This document shows positions 26,962 through 35,041 of a stretch of DNA of 64,000 nt, piece after piece (position 1 is the first letter of the stretch; every line of letters begins with the position of its first letter). A program made the translations under genes and the position numbers. The stretch lies in assembly GCA_963843645.1 (NCBI GenBank), contig CAWJLE010000007.1:1-64000 (forward strand). The letters are read 5' to 3'. Below the pieces are notes generated by a model. The model saw only the letters and a list, made by a program, of their open reading frames with translations, made no database searches and had not been told where the DNA came from. This DNA comes from CAWJLE01 sp963843645. GTDB lineage: Bacteria > Chloroflexota > Anaerolineae > DAOTYC01.

Positions 26962-28624
26962 TAAGCGCAGGCGATTGGGAAGACAGATCGGCGAAGACCC
27001 TCTCGATGCGTTCCTCTTCCGAAATCATCTCTCCGCGCTCGTCGACCGGCACGTTGGCGCCGCCGACGATCCGCGTTCGCACCCGGCCGCAGGCGTGGGG
27101 ATTGCCGCGTAACTGCGGGGCGTCCAACAGGCCGATCTCCACGGCCCTGGCCAGCACGTCGGGGTCCAGCAGGGGATCGGTGTCCTTGCCCGCGCCCAGC
27201 CGGCGGATGGCCTCCACGATCAGCAGTGCGTCCGACTTCAGCTGCTCCTTGCGCTGCTGCACCATGGGATCGGCCGTCATGTCCGGCTGGCCGCGCAGCG
27301 CCACTTCCACCACCTGGCGGGCCATGCGGCAGCTTTCGATCACGTCGTCCGCCGTCGCGGCGTGGTCCGCCTCGGAGTAGCCCACGACGTGGACGATCTG
27401 GGGCCGGAGCGCCATCTGCAGATAGATCGAGGCGCTGAGCTGCGCCCGCGCGGCCTCGGGGTTGACCGGGTAACTCATCAGCCCGGTCCGCGTCTGGCGC
27501 ACGAGGCGGAAATCTTCGCCGGCCTGGCTCTCCGCCAGATCGATCTTCGCCAGCGCCTTGGCGAGGTCCATGGCGTTCGACAGGTGCGGCGGCGTCTCGA
27601 ACATGTACTGGCAGACGTAATCGTGGACGCCCAAGCGGCGGGCGGCGTAGGCGTACAGGTACGCGGCGGCACAGCCGACCGCGTCGTGCGCGTCGCGCAG
27701 CTCCCAGTGGTGCGGCTCGTTCCCCTCGACCGGAATGCCGCGTTCCCCGTGCCAGCGCATCAGGGCCAGGTGGTCCGCGATGGAATCGCGCAGGCTCAGC
27801 GGGCCGCGGCCGTCCACCACGTTGAACCAGAAGAGCGAGGTCGCACACCAGGCGTTGTGGATCGTCCGGCGGAGGACTTCGGCGTACCGGAGCAGGTCCG
27901 ACGTCCCAGAGTAGGAGCGCAGCAGCGGATAGTTGCCCGTGCGCGAGGCCGCGTGAAGCGCCTCCAGGTCCGCCTCGGTGCGAAACGGCACGCCGCCGGC
28001 GCCCTTGCGGCGGAGATCCTGGCGCTCGGCGTGAAAGAAGTTCTCCTGGGCGTCCTGGTCCGGCCCGAGCGAGATCACGTCCAGCACGCGCGCCTCGGCG
28101 ATGCGGCGTATCCCGGCGACCGTCGGCTCGATCGAATCGGCCGGCAGGCCGAAATGGTGCCGAAACAGCGGGAAGGGCGCCTTCCAGCGCAAGCGCGGGA
28201 TCAGCTCGTCCGGGTAGTCCTGCGGCGCCGGTTGGCCGGGCGTCTGCCCCCGCAGGTAAGCCAGGACGTCCTCGGCCGGCTCTTCGCCGGAGAAGACCGC
28301 TTCGAACAGGCCGCTGCGGCGCGCCTCGGCGGCGACGGGGGGCGTGCCGCCGAAGACGAAGCGCTTGTGGCTGAGGCCGGCTTCGCGCATGGCGGCGGCG
28401 AAGTCGTCCAGCAGCAGCGCCGCGTTCTCCGGCGTGAGCCGGTAGCTGACGGCAATGACGTCCGGGTTGACTTCGCGGGCGGCGTCGACGAAATCGGCGA
28501 TGCCGGTCGCCGGGCCCGTGAACTCGACGCTGTAGCCCTGGCTTTCGGCCAGCCGCAGGAAATTCAGCACGCCGGCCACGTGCACGCACTCGCCCAGCGC
28601 TCCACCGAGAATTTTTCCAGGCAC
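26954..28624 (-). CDS. Adenosylcobalamin-dependent mutase, glutamate-mutase-like, B12 domain N-terminal
   Basis: Intact, 556 residues. Residues 1-130 form a B12-binding Rossmann domain with G-E12-C-V-H15-V-A-G in the DxHxxG position; His15 is the expected cobalt ligand, and Glu replaces Asp. The rest looks like a TIM barrel of the mutase type (SGTSDLLRYAEVLRRT, RGPLSLRDSIADHLALMRWH, QTRTGLMSYPVNPEAARAQL). In glutamate mutase the two domains are separate GlmS and GlmE chains; here they are fused with B12 first. The GTG at 28624 follows GAGGAGGGAG. It lies 16 bp after the glmL-like gene. The substrate is unknown. Confidence 0.7.
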   Translation of the reverse strand: MPGKILGGALGECVHVAGVLNFLRLAESQGYSVEFTGPATGIADFVDAAREVNPDVIAVSYRLTPENAALLLDDFAAAMREAGLSHKRFVFGGTPPVAAEARRSGLFEAVFSGEEPAEDVLAYLRGQTPGQPAPQDYPDELIPRLRWKAPFPLFRHHFGLPADSIEPTVAGIRRIAEARVLDVISLGPDQDAQENFFHAERQDLRRKGAGGVPFRTEADLEALHAASRTGNYPLLRSYSGTSDLLRYAEVLRRTIHNAWCATSLFWFNVVDGRGPLSLRDSIADHLALMRWHGERGIPVEGNEPHHWELRDAHDAVGCAAAYLYAYAARRLGVHDYVCQYMFETPPHLSNAMDLAKALAKIDLAESQAGEDFRLVRQTRTGLMSYPVNPEAARAQLSASIYLQMALRPQIVHVVGYSEADHAATADDVIESCRMARQVVEVALRGQPDMTADPMVQQRKEQLKSDALLIVEAIRRLGAGKDTDPLLDPDVLARAVEIGLLDAPQLRGNPHACGRVRTRIVGGANVPVDERGEMISEEERIERVFADLSSQSPALML

Positions 28625-28640
28625 GACTCTCCCTCCTCGT

Positions 28641-30197
28641 TCAGGTTTGCGACGCAAACTCAGTCGGCTCGAATTCCACCAGGTGCTGATGCAGCAGGTC
28701 CAGGGCCGCTTCCGGCGCGTACTGTGCCAACAAGCCCATGGCCCACAGGATGTAGCGGCCGTCCGCCCACAGGCGGGGATGTGTCGGCTTCAGCAGGAAT
28801 GGGTCTGCGGGATCGAACAGGGCCGCGGCGAGGATCTCGCGCGTAGGGCGGACCCCTCTCCCAACCTCTCCCCTGAGAGGAGAGAGGGGCAGGACCGCCG
28901 TACGCCCCTCTCTCCTCTCAGGGGAGAGGTTGGGAGAGGGGTCCGCGGCCGCACGGAAGATCCCGCCGGTGCCGACGACGTGCGCCGCCTGGGTCAGGTC
29001 CTTGCCCTCCTGCAGGTAGCAGAAGCCGGTGGGCAGATGGTGCTCGCGCAGGCGGCCGACGTGCCGTTCCACGGCAGCGGCCGTGCACGCGAGCGCCAGG
29101 GCCCGGTCCAGGGCAGCCTCGGCGGGATCGCCGGGCAGGAAGCCGATGTCCGCGGCGCGCGCGGCGACGGATGCGGCGATCCGTCTCGGCTCCATCTCAG
29201 GGCACAGCGCGAGCAATCGCTCCATGCCCACGGATGCGAGCAACGCCGGGGCGCTGACGCGCAGGCCGAGGTCGCCCTCCACCGTCCGCATGGCAAAGGG
29301 CTCGGGCAGGCCGCGCCTGACCGCGCCGGGACGAGATGCGTCCGGGGCGGCGGAGTGCACGTCCGTGGTAGCGCCGCCGACGTCGACGCAAAGCAGCGAG
29401 CCCCAGCCGGCCCGGCCGGGGACGCCTCGCGCGAGCAGCTGCACGGCCTGCAGTACGGCCGCGGGCGTGGGCATGATCACGCGACCCACGAACCGCTCGG
29501 CGCGATCCAGGCCCTTGGCGTGGGCGATTCGCTCCAGGTATATCCGGCGGATCAGGGCGCGCGCCGGCTCGACGCAAATCTGCTGCAGGCGCGGCAGGAC
29601 GTTGGGGGCGGTATGCGTCTCCTTGCCTCCGGCGCGCAGGAGCCTGGCGGCCTCGGCGGACGCGTCCTTGTTGCCGGCCACGACGAAGGGCGGTCGGATG
29701 GCCAGCTCTGCCAGGCGCGCGGCATTCGTCAGGATGACGTCCCGGTCGCCGCCGTCGATGCCGCCGGCCAGCAGAATCAGGTCCGGGGTCTGGGCGGCGA
29801 TCTCCGCCAGCTCGTCCGCGGAGAGGCAATCGCCGTAGGCAGCGACGACCCGCGCACCGGCGCCCAACGCCGCCCGGCGCGCGGCGGCGACGGTGAGGCT
29901 CTGCACCAGGCCCACCGCGACGATGCGCAGTCCGCCCGCGGCGCTGCTGCACGCCAGCCGATTGGTGAAGCCCGTCGACGGCAGACCCGTCTCCGCCTCC
30001 AGGGTCTCGAGCGCGCGGTGCAGACCGACGTTGACGTCCGAGTCGACCGTGGACACGGCCTGGGCCTGGCCCAGGATGGCGCGCCGGTCGAGATCGACCG
30101 CGACGCACTTCGTGTACGTGCTGCCGAAATCGACGAGCAGGACCAGCGGGCTGTGGGGATCGAGATTGGAATGGGACCGAACGGAACCGTCAGACAT
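28641..30197 (-). CDS. glmL: GlmL/MutL-family protein (mutase partner), with in-frame repeat
   Basis: 518 residues of the ASKHA ATPase fold: phosphate-1 LLVDFGSTYTKCVAVD, adenosine region SLLCVDVGGATTDVHS, plus LAGGIDGGDRD and HVVGTGGIF. Family members accompany B12 mutases such as glutamate mutase and ornithine aminomutase and are thought to reactivate them. Residues about 418-450 (PSPNLSPERREG ... SPLRGEVGRG) are encoded by a family B palindrome inserted without breaking the frame. The mutase follows directly. A TGCTAGAAT box at 30204-30212 would give a leaderless mRNA. Confidence 0.88.
   Translation of the reverse strand: MSDGSVRSHSNLDPHSPLVLLVDFGSTYTKCVAVDLDRRAILGQAQAVSTVDSDVNVGLHRALETLEAETGLPSTGFTNRLACSSAAGGLRIVAVGLVQSLTVAAARRAALGAGARVVAAYGDCLSADELAEIAAQTPDLILLAGGIDGGDRDVILTNAARLAELAIRPPFVVAGNKDASAEAARLLRAGGKETHTAPNVLPRLQQICVEPARALIRRIYLERIAHAKGLDRAERFVGRVIMPTPAAVLQAVQLLARGVPGRAGWGSLLCVDVGGATTDVHSAAPDASRPGAVRRGLPEPFAMRTVEGDLGLRVSAPALLASVGMERLLALCPEMEPRRIAASVAARAADIGFLPGDPAEAALDRALALACTAAAVERHVGRLREHHLPTGFCYLQEGKDLTQAAHVVGTGGIFRAAADPSPNLSPERREGRTAVLPLSPLRGEVGRGVRPTREILAAALFDPADPFLLKPTHPRLWADGRYILWAMGLLAQYAPEAALDLLHQHLVEFEPTEFASQT
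28848..28946. repeat. Palindrome, family B copy 4, inside a gene
   Basis: 99 bp (33 codons). Arms of 43 bp start GCGGACCCCTCTCCCAACC, enclosing 13 bp. It lies wholly within the glmL-like frame and adds 33 residues without a stop. Confidence 0.9.
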
Positions 30198-30203
30198 GGG
30201 GGG

Positions 30204-30212
30204 ATTCTAGCA
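30204..30212 (-). promoter_or_regulatory. Extended -10 of the glmL-mutase operon, leaderless arrangement
   Basis: The minus strand reads TGCTAGAAT, ending seven bases before the ATG at 30197, so transcription would start at or next to the start codon. Confidence 0.4.
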
Positions 30213-30351
30213 TAGACCCGCCGTCCAGGCGAATGGGAGGGAGTGATCGCCCTGGGCGCCCCGGCCCGGCCCCAGTTCCTACGCCAGACGCCGCCCTGCT
30301 CGCCGCGGCTTGCCGACAATTCCCATAGGCAGACGCCGGGACGAGCCCACC

Positions 30352-30583
30352 ATTGGTGGGTGCATCCCGGATTTTGGGCGGGATCGCGACTGCGACTTAT
30401 GTCACCCTGAGGGAGCGCCGTTTGCGACCGAAGGGTCTCGCGCGCGAGAAGGAATGTCCCCAGTCGTGCGATTGACGATGTCCTTTCTCGCGCGCGAGAC
30501 CCTTCGGTCGCAAACAGCGCTCCCTCAGGGTGACATAAGTCGCAGTCGCGATCCCGCCCAAAATCCGGGATGCACCCACCAAT
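30352..30583. repeat. Long palindrome, family A copy 3
   Basis: Arms of about 100 bp: ATTGGTGGGTGCATCCCGG... and its reverse complement. The arms contain TGTCACCCTGAGGGAGCG, the sequence TTTGCGACCGAAGGGTCTCG, and CGCGCGAGA. The core with CAGTCGTGCGATTGACGATG is almost the same as in copy 2. Confidence 0.92.
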
Positions 30584-30593
30584 GGTTTCACCC

Positions 30594-30622
30594 TTGCATT
30601 AATGGTCAATCGGGTGTACAAT
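30594..30622 (+). promoter_or_regulatory. Sigma-70-type promoter of a short leader
   Basis: TTGCAT (30594-30599), 17-bp spacer, TACAAT (30617-30622), directly after palindrome A3. Confidence 0.6.
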
Positions 30623-30628
30623 GTGGGC

Positions 30629-30747
30629 AGTGGCGGTTCTTCGCTAATTTCTTCGGTGACACAGGACGCTTAAGAAATTTGATACTTCCCTCCATAGCGT
30701 TGTGGGGGCGAAAGCGCCGGCCTGTAGATGGCCGGTTTTTGTTTTAT
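30629..30747 (+). ncRNA. Putative short RNA or attenuated leader
   Basis: From the predicted start (about 30629) the transcript reaches a terminator-like hairpin, CCGGCC (30717-30722) / GGCCGG (30730-30735) plus TTTTTGTTTTATT. A GGGGGCGAAAGCGCC hairpin lies just before it. This gives an RNA of about 115 nt upstream of the zinc-ribbon gene. It may be a leader that senses something or an independent sRNA. No known riboswitch is recognised. Confidence 0.45.
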
Positions 30748-30806
30748 TGTGAGAGAGCGATCAGCTCGACACGGGCAGCCAGACTGCCTGAAGGAGAATT
30801 GTGGTT

Positions 30807-31097
30807 ATGGCAACATACTTAATGGATGAGGTGAACCCATGTGAATGCGCCGCGACGCGGGAGAATTTGATCCCGATACCCGTCGGCGGCCCATTGACGA
30901 AGTTTCAGGTGTGCCCAAAATGTGGGACGATTTGGATCGAGCGGTATCGGACACCGGAGGGACGGCCCGAGTCTGTGGTGGACGTGGATATGGAAGATGA
31001 CCTGGTTCCGGGCGCCGTGCGGGAGAAGGCGCGCGTACTGGTCGGTCCGCTGCCGCGGCACTCGCGCCGGTCGTTGCGCGAGAGAATGTTGGTTTGA
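30807..31097 (+). CDS. Small zinc-ribbon-like protein (unknown)
   Basis: 96 residues. C12-x-C14 (NPCECAATREN) and C36-x2-C39 (FQVCPKCGTIWIERY) suggest a treble-clef or ribbon metal site. The C-terminal half is acidic (VVDVDMEDDLVPG), then basic (RHSRRSLRERML). AAGGAG lies 10 bases before the ATG at 30807; a GTG at 30801 is the alternative. It is downstream of the leader RNA. The function is unknown; nucleic-acid binding is possible. Confidence 0.65.
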   Translation: MATYLMDEVNPCECAATRENLIPIPVGGPLTKFQVCPKCGTIWIERYRTPEGRPESVVDVDMEDDLVPGAVREKARVLVGPLPRHSRRSLRERMLV

Positions 31098-31435
31098 AGC
31101 TGACGGAGCCTGTCGGATGCGGGGCTCCTCGCCGAATTCGGCGGGGAGAAAGAGCGGCCTCGGCCGTCAGCGCCGGTCGGTCCGGGCGCGGCCGGTCATC
31201 GGATTGTACCCGGTTCCTCGATTTCTTGCCTCTCGTTCGCCCTCTGAAGGTCTAACGCCGGCACCCGGCTCCGTCAGGGCAATTGCGGCCGGCGCCAGAG
31301 TGACTTCCGTCACGGCAACGGCGCCGGAAGCTCCGCCGTGGACAGGGCGGGTTTGCGTCGCATCGAACGCCGTGTTATAGTCATGGCAAGACAGCGGATG
31401 CTGTGTGAGCGTCCGGGGCAAAGGAGCGCCATCTC
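31098..31435. other. Intergenic region, no gene seen
   Basis: GC-rich spacer with no supported frame. It holds only short hairpin-prone GC stretches and the deoB promoter at its end. Confidence 0.6.
31353..31381 (+). promoter_or_regulatory. Promoter of deoB
   Basis: TTGCGT (31353-31358), 17-bp spacer, TATAGT (31376-31381), 54 bases before the deoB ATG. Confidence 0.6.
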
Positions 31436-32602
31436 ATGCGTCGCGTCATTCTCATCGTCATGGACAGCGTGGGCGCGGGTGAGCTGCCCGACGCGGCCGA
31501 ATACGGCGATCAGGGCTCGAACACACTCGGCAACCTCTCGCGGGCCGTGGGCGGGGTACAGCTGCCTAATCTGGGCCGGCTGGGCCTGGGGAACGTTACG
31601 GACATTCTGGGCGTGCCGCCCGCTGCCGCGACCGGCGCCTTCGGCAAGATGGCGGAGGCGTCGCAGGGCAAGGACACCACCACGGGCCACTGGGAGATCG
31701 CCGGCGTGTATTCTCCAGTGGCCTTTCCGACGTACCCCCACGGTTTTCCCCCGGAAGTGATCCACGAGTTCGAGCGGCGCATCGGCCGCAAGACGCTGGG
31801 CAACTATCCTGCCTCAGGCACGGCGATCATCGAGGAGCTCGGCGCGGAGCACATGCGGACCGGGTTCCCCATCGTCTACACCTCGGCGGACAGCGTCTTC
31901 CAGATCGCCGCGCACGAAGAGGTGATCCCCATCGACGAGCTGTACCACATCAGCAACGTCGCGCGCGACCTGCTGGAGTGCAACCGGTCGGTGGCGCGGG
32001 TCATTGCGCGGCCGTTCATCGGGCAGCCCGGGTCCTTCAAGCGGACCGAACGGCGCCGCGACTTCTCGTGCACGCCGCCGGAGCCGACGATGCTGGATCG
32101 GCTGGTGGCCGCGGGCCGGCAGGTGAGCGCCGTCGGCAAAATCGAGGACATCTTCGCCCATCGCGGCATCACGCGCGCCAACCACACCGGCAACAACATG
32201 GACGGCGTCACCGCGACCGTGGCTTATCTGCGGGCCGGCTATCCGGACCTGATCTTCACCAACCTGGTCGATTTCGACATGCTGTACGGCCATCGGAACG
32301 ATCCGGAAGGCTACGCCGCGGCGCTCGAGGCGTTCGACCGCCGATTGCCGGAGATCACCGGCGAGATGCACGCGGACGACGCGCTGATCATCACCGCCGA
32401 TCACGGGTGCGACCCGACCACGCCCAGCACCGACCATTCGCGTGAATACACGCCGCTGCTGGTCTACGGGCCGGCCATTCGCCCGGGCGTGAACCTGGGC
32501 GTGCGGAGCACGTTCGCCGACATCGCCGCAACCGTCAACGAATGGCTCGGCATGCCCCCCATGTCCTTCGGGACCAGCTTCGCGGCGGAGGTTGCCACGT
32601 GA
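31436..32602 (+). CDS. deoB: Phosphopentomutase
   Basis: Intact, 388 residues. It interconverts ribose/deoxyribose 1-phosphate and 5-phosphate in nucleoside salvage; cytoplasmic alkaline-phosphatase fold with two Mn ions. Seen: metal D10 in IVMDSVGAGELPDA, the phospho-Thr loop GKDTTTGHWE (T81-T83), VGKIEDIFAHRG, NLVDFDMLYGHRND and TADHGCDPTTPSTDHSREY carrying the second metal site. The last codons overlap the GTG of the next gene. Confidence 0.96.
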   Translation: MRRVILIVMDSVGAGELPDAAEYGDQGSNTLGNLSRAVGGVQLPNLGRLGLGNVTDILGVPPAAATGAFGKMAEASQGKDTTTGHWEIAGVYSPVAFPTYPHGFPPEVIHEFERRIGRKTLGNYPASGTAIIEELGAEHMRTGFPIVYTSADSVFQIAAHEEVIPIDELYHISNVARDLLECNRSVARVIARPFIGQPGSFKRTERRRDFSCTPPEPTMLDRLVAAGRQVSAVGKIEDIFAHRGITRANHTGNNMDGVTATVAYLRAGYPDLIFTNLVDFDMLYGHRNDPEGYAAALEAFDRRLPEITGEMHADDALIITADHGCDPTTPSTDHSREYTPLLVYGPAIRPGVNLGVRSTFADIAATVNEWLGMPPMSFGTSFAAEVAT

Positions 32603-33693
32603 CGGACGTGCCACGGTGGCCGTGGGGACGAGAGAGCGAGCCAGACGGGCGCAGCGAGCGCAGAGAGCACCGCACGCGCTGGTGGCGCCTGCCCCGTGTG
32701 GGCGAGTGGGCGCAGGCCCGGTGGGCGAATCGGCCCCGCATTCGCCCACCAGAGTGGTCCAATCCGCGCGCGGTAGCGATTCTCGCGCGGCGCGGCTGGC
32801 TGAGCTGGACGGGCCCGGTGCGCTGGCTCGGCCGGCGCCTGTACTGCGACGTCCGGTGGTGGGTCTCCATTGGCGTGACCGCCGTGAAGCGCTTCGATCA
32901 GCACGACGGCGACATGCGCGCGGCCGCCATCGCGTACTATTCCCTGATCTCACTGTTCCCGCTCATTCTGCTGTTGATCGTCGTCCTGAGCTACGTGCTG
33001 GAGACCGAACGGGCGCAGGCGCGCGTGATCCAGCTGCTGATCGACGCGAACGTCCCGACGTCGCTGGACATCGTGCGCGGGAGCGTGCAGCAGATTCTGC
33101 GGGCGCGCGCCGCGGTCAGCGCCGTGGCCCTCGTCACGTTTGCCTGGTCGGCGCTCTCGGTGTTCTCCACCATCGAGCGGGCCATGAGCCGCATCTGGGA
33201 CGTGGCGACGCTGCGCCCGTATTGGCGTGGCAAGCTGATGGCGCTGCTCGGCATCATCGCCATCGGCGCGATGACCGTGCTGTCCGTGGGCGTGACGGCA
33301 GGCGTAACGTACATCAAAAACGTCATCCTGCCGTTCGTGGCGTCGCACACGGACGTGAACGTCGCGCCCTGGGAGGTGCTGGTGGCGGTCCTGCCGTACC
33401 TGGGGAGCATCCTGCTGTTCATGGTGGTGTTCCGCCTCTTCCCGCACACGACGTTGAGCTGGCGGGACGTGTGGCCCGGCAGCTTCCTGGCGGGGCTGCT
33501 GTGGGAGGAAGCCAAGCACTTGTACGGGATCTACCTGACGGCGTTCAATCGGAACAGCTTCGTGTACGGCTCGGTGGGGACGATCATCGCGACGCTGATC
33601 TGGTTCTACGTGACCGCGGTGATCCTGTTGATCGGCGCGGAAATCAGCGCTACGTATACGGCGCAGCGGCGGGCTGCTGCGTGCGGGGAATAA
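32599..33693 (+). CDS. YihY/BrkB family inner-membrane protein
   Basis: Intact, 364 residues with a hydrophilic N-terminus of about 95 residues and six membrane helices. The family motif AAAIAYYSLISLFPLILLLI is present, with LVTFAWSALSVFSTIERAMSRIWDV and SFVYGSVGTIIATLIWFYVTAVILLIGAEI. The GTG at 32599 overlaps the deoB stop (GTGA), implying coupling. The cellular role of YihY proteins is unclear; older RNase BN naming is incorrect. Confidence 0.88.
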   Translation: MTDVPRWPWGRESEPDGRSERREHRTRWWRLPRVGEWAQARWANRPRIRPPEWSNPRAVAILARRGWLSWTGPVRWLGRRLYCDVRWWVSIGVTAVKRFDQHDGDMRAAAIAYYSLISLFPLILLLIVVLSYVLETERAQARVIQLLIDANVPTSLDIVRGSVQQILRARAAVSAVALVTFAWSALSVFSTIERAMSRIWDVATLRPYWRGKLMALLGIIAIGAMTVLSVGVTAGVTYIKNVILPFVASHTDVNVAPWEVLVAVLPYLGSILLFMVVFRLFPHTTLSWRDVWPGSFLAGLLWEEAKHLYGIYLTAFNRNSFVYGSVGTIIATLIWFYVTAVILLIGAEISATYTAQRRAAACGE

Positions 33694-33905
33694 GGCAACC
33701 GCAGACGAACAATGCAACCGCAGATGACAAGCAATGCAACCGCAGATGAACACAGATAGACACAGATAACGGCAGATAAAGACAAACAAACAACAACTCA
33801 GGGCTGCAAGCACTATCAGGTCTTTTGGTTGTTTGTCTTTATCTGCCGTTATCTGTGTCTATCTGCGTTCATCTGCGGTTGCACGGTTTGTTCGTCTGCG
33901 GTTGC
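33694..33905. repeat. Long palindrome, family D
   Basis: Arms built from GCAACCGCAGATGAACACAG and ATAGACACAGATAACGGCAG followed by ATAAAGACAAACAA, and their reverse complement. The left arm contains an extra partial duplication (GCAACCGCAGA three times). Confidence 0.88.
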
Positions 33906-33910
33906 CGGTT

Positions 33911-34933
33911 TCAGTCTTCGCAGATGTCGACGGACTGGCCGGTTTCCGCGGACCGGTAAGCGGCGTCCAGGACGCGAACGGCCCACAACCCCTCGTTGCC
34001 GCCGGGATTGGGCTCCTGGCCCGTTTCGACGCAATCCAGGAAGTGCTCCATCTGCCGATAGTACATAGGCATGTCGCACTGCTGCTTGCGCGGCGGCATC
34101 TGCGGACGGGTGACGCTCCAGACGCCTTCCACGTAGGTGTGCAGCTCTGACGGCAGGGCGCGCGCGTAGCCTTTTGTGCCGTAGACCTGGCTGTAGCCTT
34201 CCAGGCCGTCGGCGTACAGATGGTACCAGCCGGACTCGACGAAGGCGGTGACGCCGCCCTCGAATTCGAGCATGAGGTTGGCCGTGTCGTCCACTTCGAT
34301 CGGCCGGACGAACGTGCCCGCGGTGGCGAACGCTTTCAGCGGGCGGGCCTCGCCGAGCAGGAAGCGGAGGGTGTCGATGGCGTGGACCCCCATGTCGGCC
34401 AGCGAGCCGCCGCCGGCGGGCTCGCGCTGCACGAACCACGAGCTGAGCGAGGGCCCCTCGAACAGCCAGATGGCGTGCGACTTGACCTTGAAGATGCGGC
34501 CCAGCACCCCGCTCTGGACGACGTCACGCAGCCACCGCATCTCGTGATCGAAGCGCCACATGTGCGCTATCATGAGCCGGCGATCGGCCCGGCGCGCGGC
34601 GGCGATCATGGCCTTCCCTTCGGCCACGTTCATCGCCATGGGCTTCTCGCACATCACGTGCTTGCCGCCCTCCAGCATCTGGATGGTGACCGGCGCATGC
34701 AGGTAGTTGGGCAGCCCGATGACCACCGCGTCGATGTCGGGGTCCGCGGCCATGAGGTCGAGGTCGGTGTAGATTTTCGGGATGCGGTATTGCCCGGCGA
34801 GCGCGCGGGCGGAGTCGCCGTGCAGGTTGCCGACGGCGACCACCTCGGCCCGCGGGTTGTCTTTCAGGGTGAGCATGTGGTAGTCGCGAATGATGACTCC
34901 CGTGCCGATGACACCGACGCGGATCTTGCGCAT
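33911..34933 (-). CDS. Gfo/Idh/MocA family oxidoreductase
   Basis: Intact, 340 residues. NAD-binding Rossmann start VGVIGTGVIIRDYHM, catalytic Lys in HVMCEKPMAMNV, substrate-domain ADMGVHAIDTLRFLLG. Members oxidise hydroxyls of sugars or cyclitols (inositol dehydrogenase type). It is last in the minus-strand cluster, 108 bp after the DegT gene, separated from it by a degenerate family B repeat. Confidence 0.9.
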   Translation of the reverse strand: MRKIRVGVIGTGVIIRDYHMLTLKDNPRAEVVAVGNLHGDSARALAGQYRIPKIYTDLDLMAADPDIDAVVIGLPNYLHAPVTIQMLEGGKHVMCEKPMAMNVAEGKAMIAAARRADRRLMIAHMWRFDHEMRWLRDVVQSGVLGRIFKVKSHAIWLFEGPSLSSWFVQREPAGGGSLADMGVHAIDTLRFLLGEARPLKAFATAGTFVRPIEVDDTANLMLEFEGGVTAFVESGWYHLYADGLEGYSQVYGTKGYARALPSELHTYVEGVWSVTRPQMPPRKQQCDMPMYYRQMEHFLDCVETGQEPNPGGNEGLWAVRVLDAAYRSAETGQSVDICED

Positions 34934-34968
34934 GTTTCCTCCTCGATGCGCTGCCGCCCCGAGGACCG

Positions 34969-35022
34969 GCGAACCTCTCTCCCACCGGGCCGGAGATTGG
35001 GTAGGAGAGAGGTCCGCCGGCG
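34969..35022. repeat. Degenerate family B element
   Basis: GGCGAACCTCTCTCCCACC and its reverse complement GGTAGGAGAGAGGTCCGCC flank about 14 bp. The inner CTGAGAAGGG core is lost. Confidence 0.65.
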
Positions 35023-35041
35023 CTCAGGGCGGCAGATGGGT

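Noticed and set aside
27362..28846. 494-codon plus-strand frame opposite the B12 mutase
   Set aside because: Antisense shadow of an intact enzyme; no ribosome site or domain.
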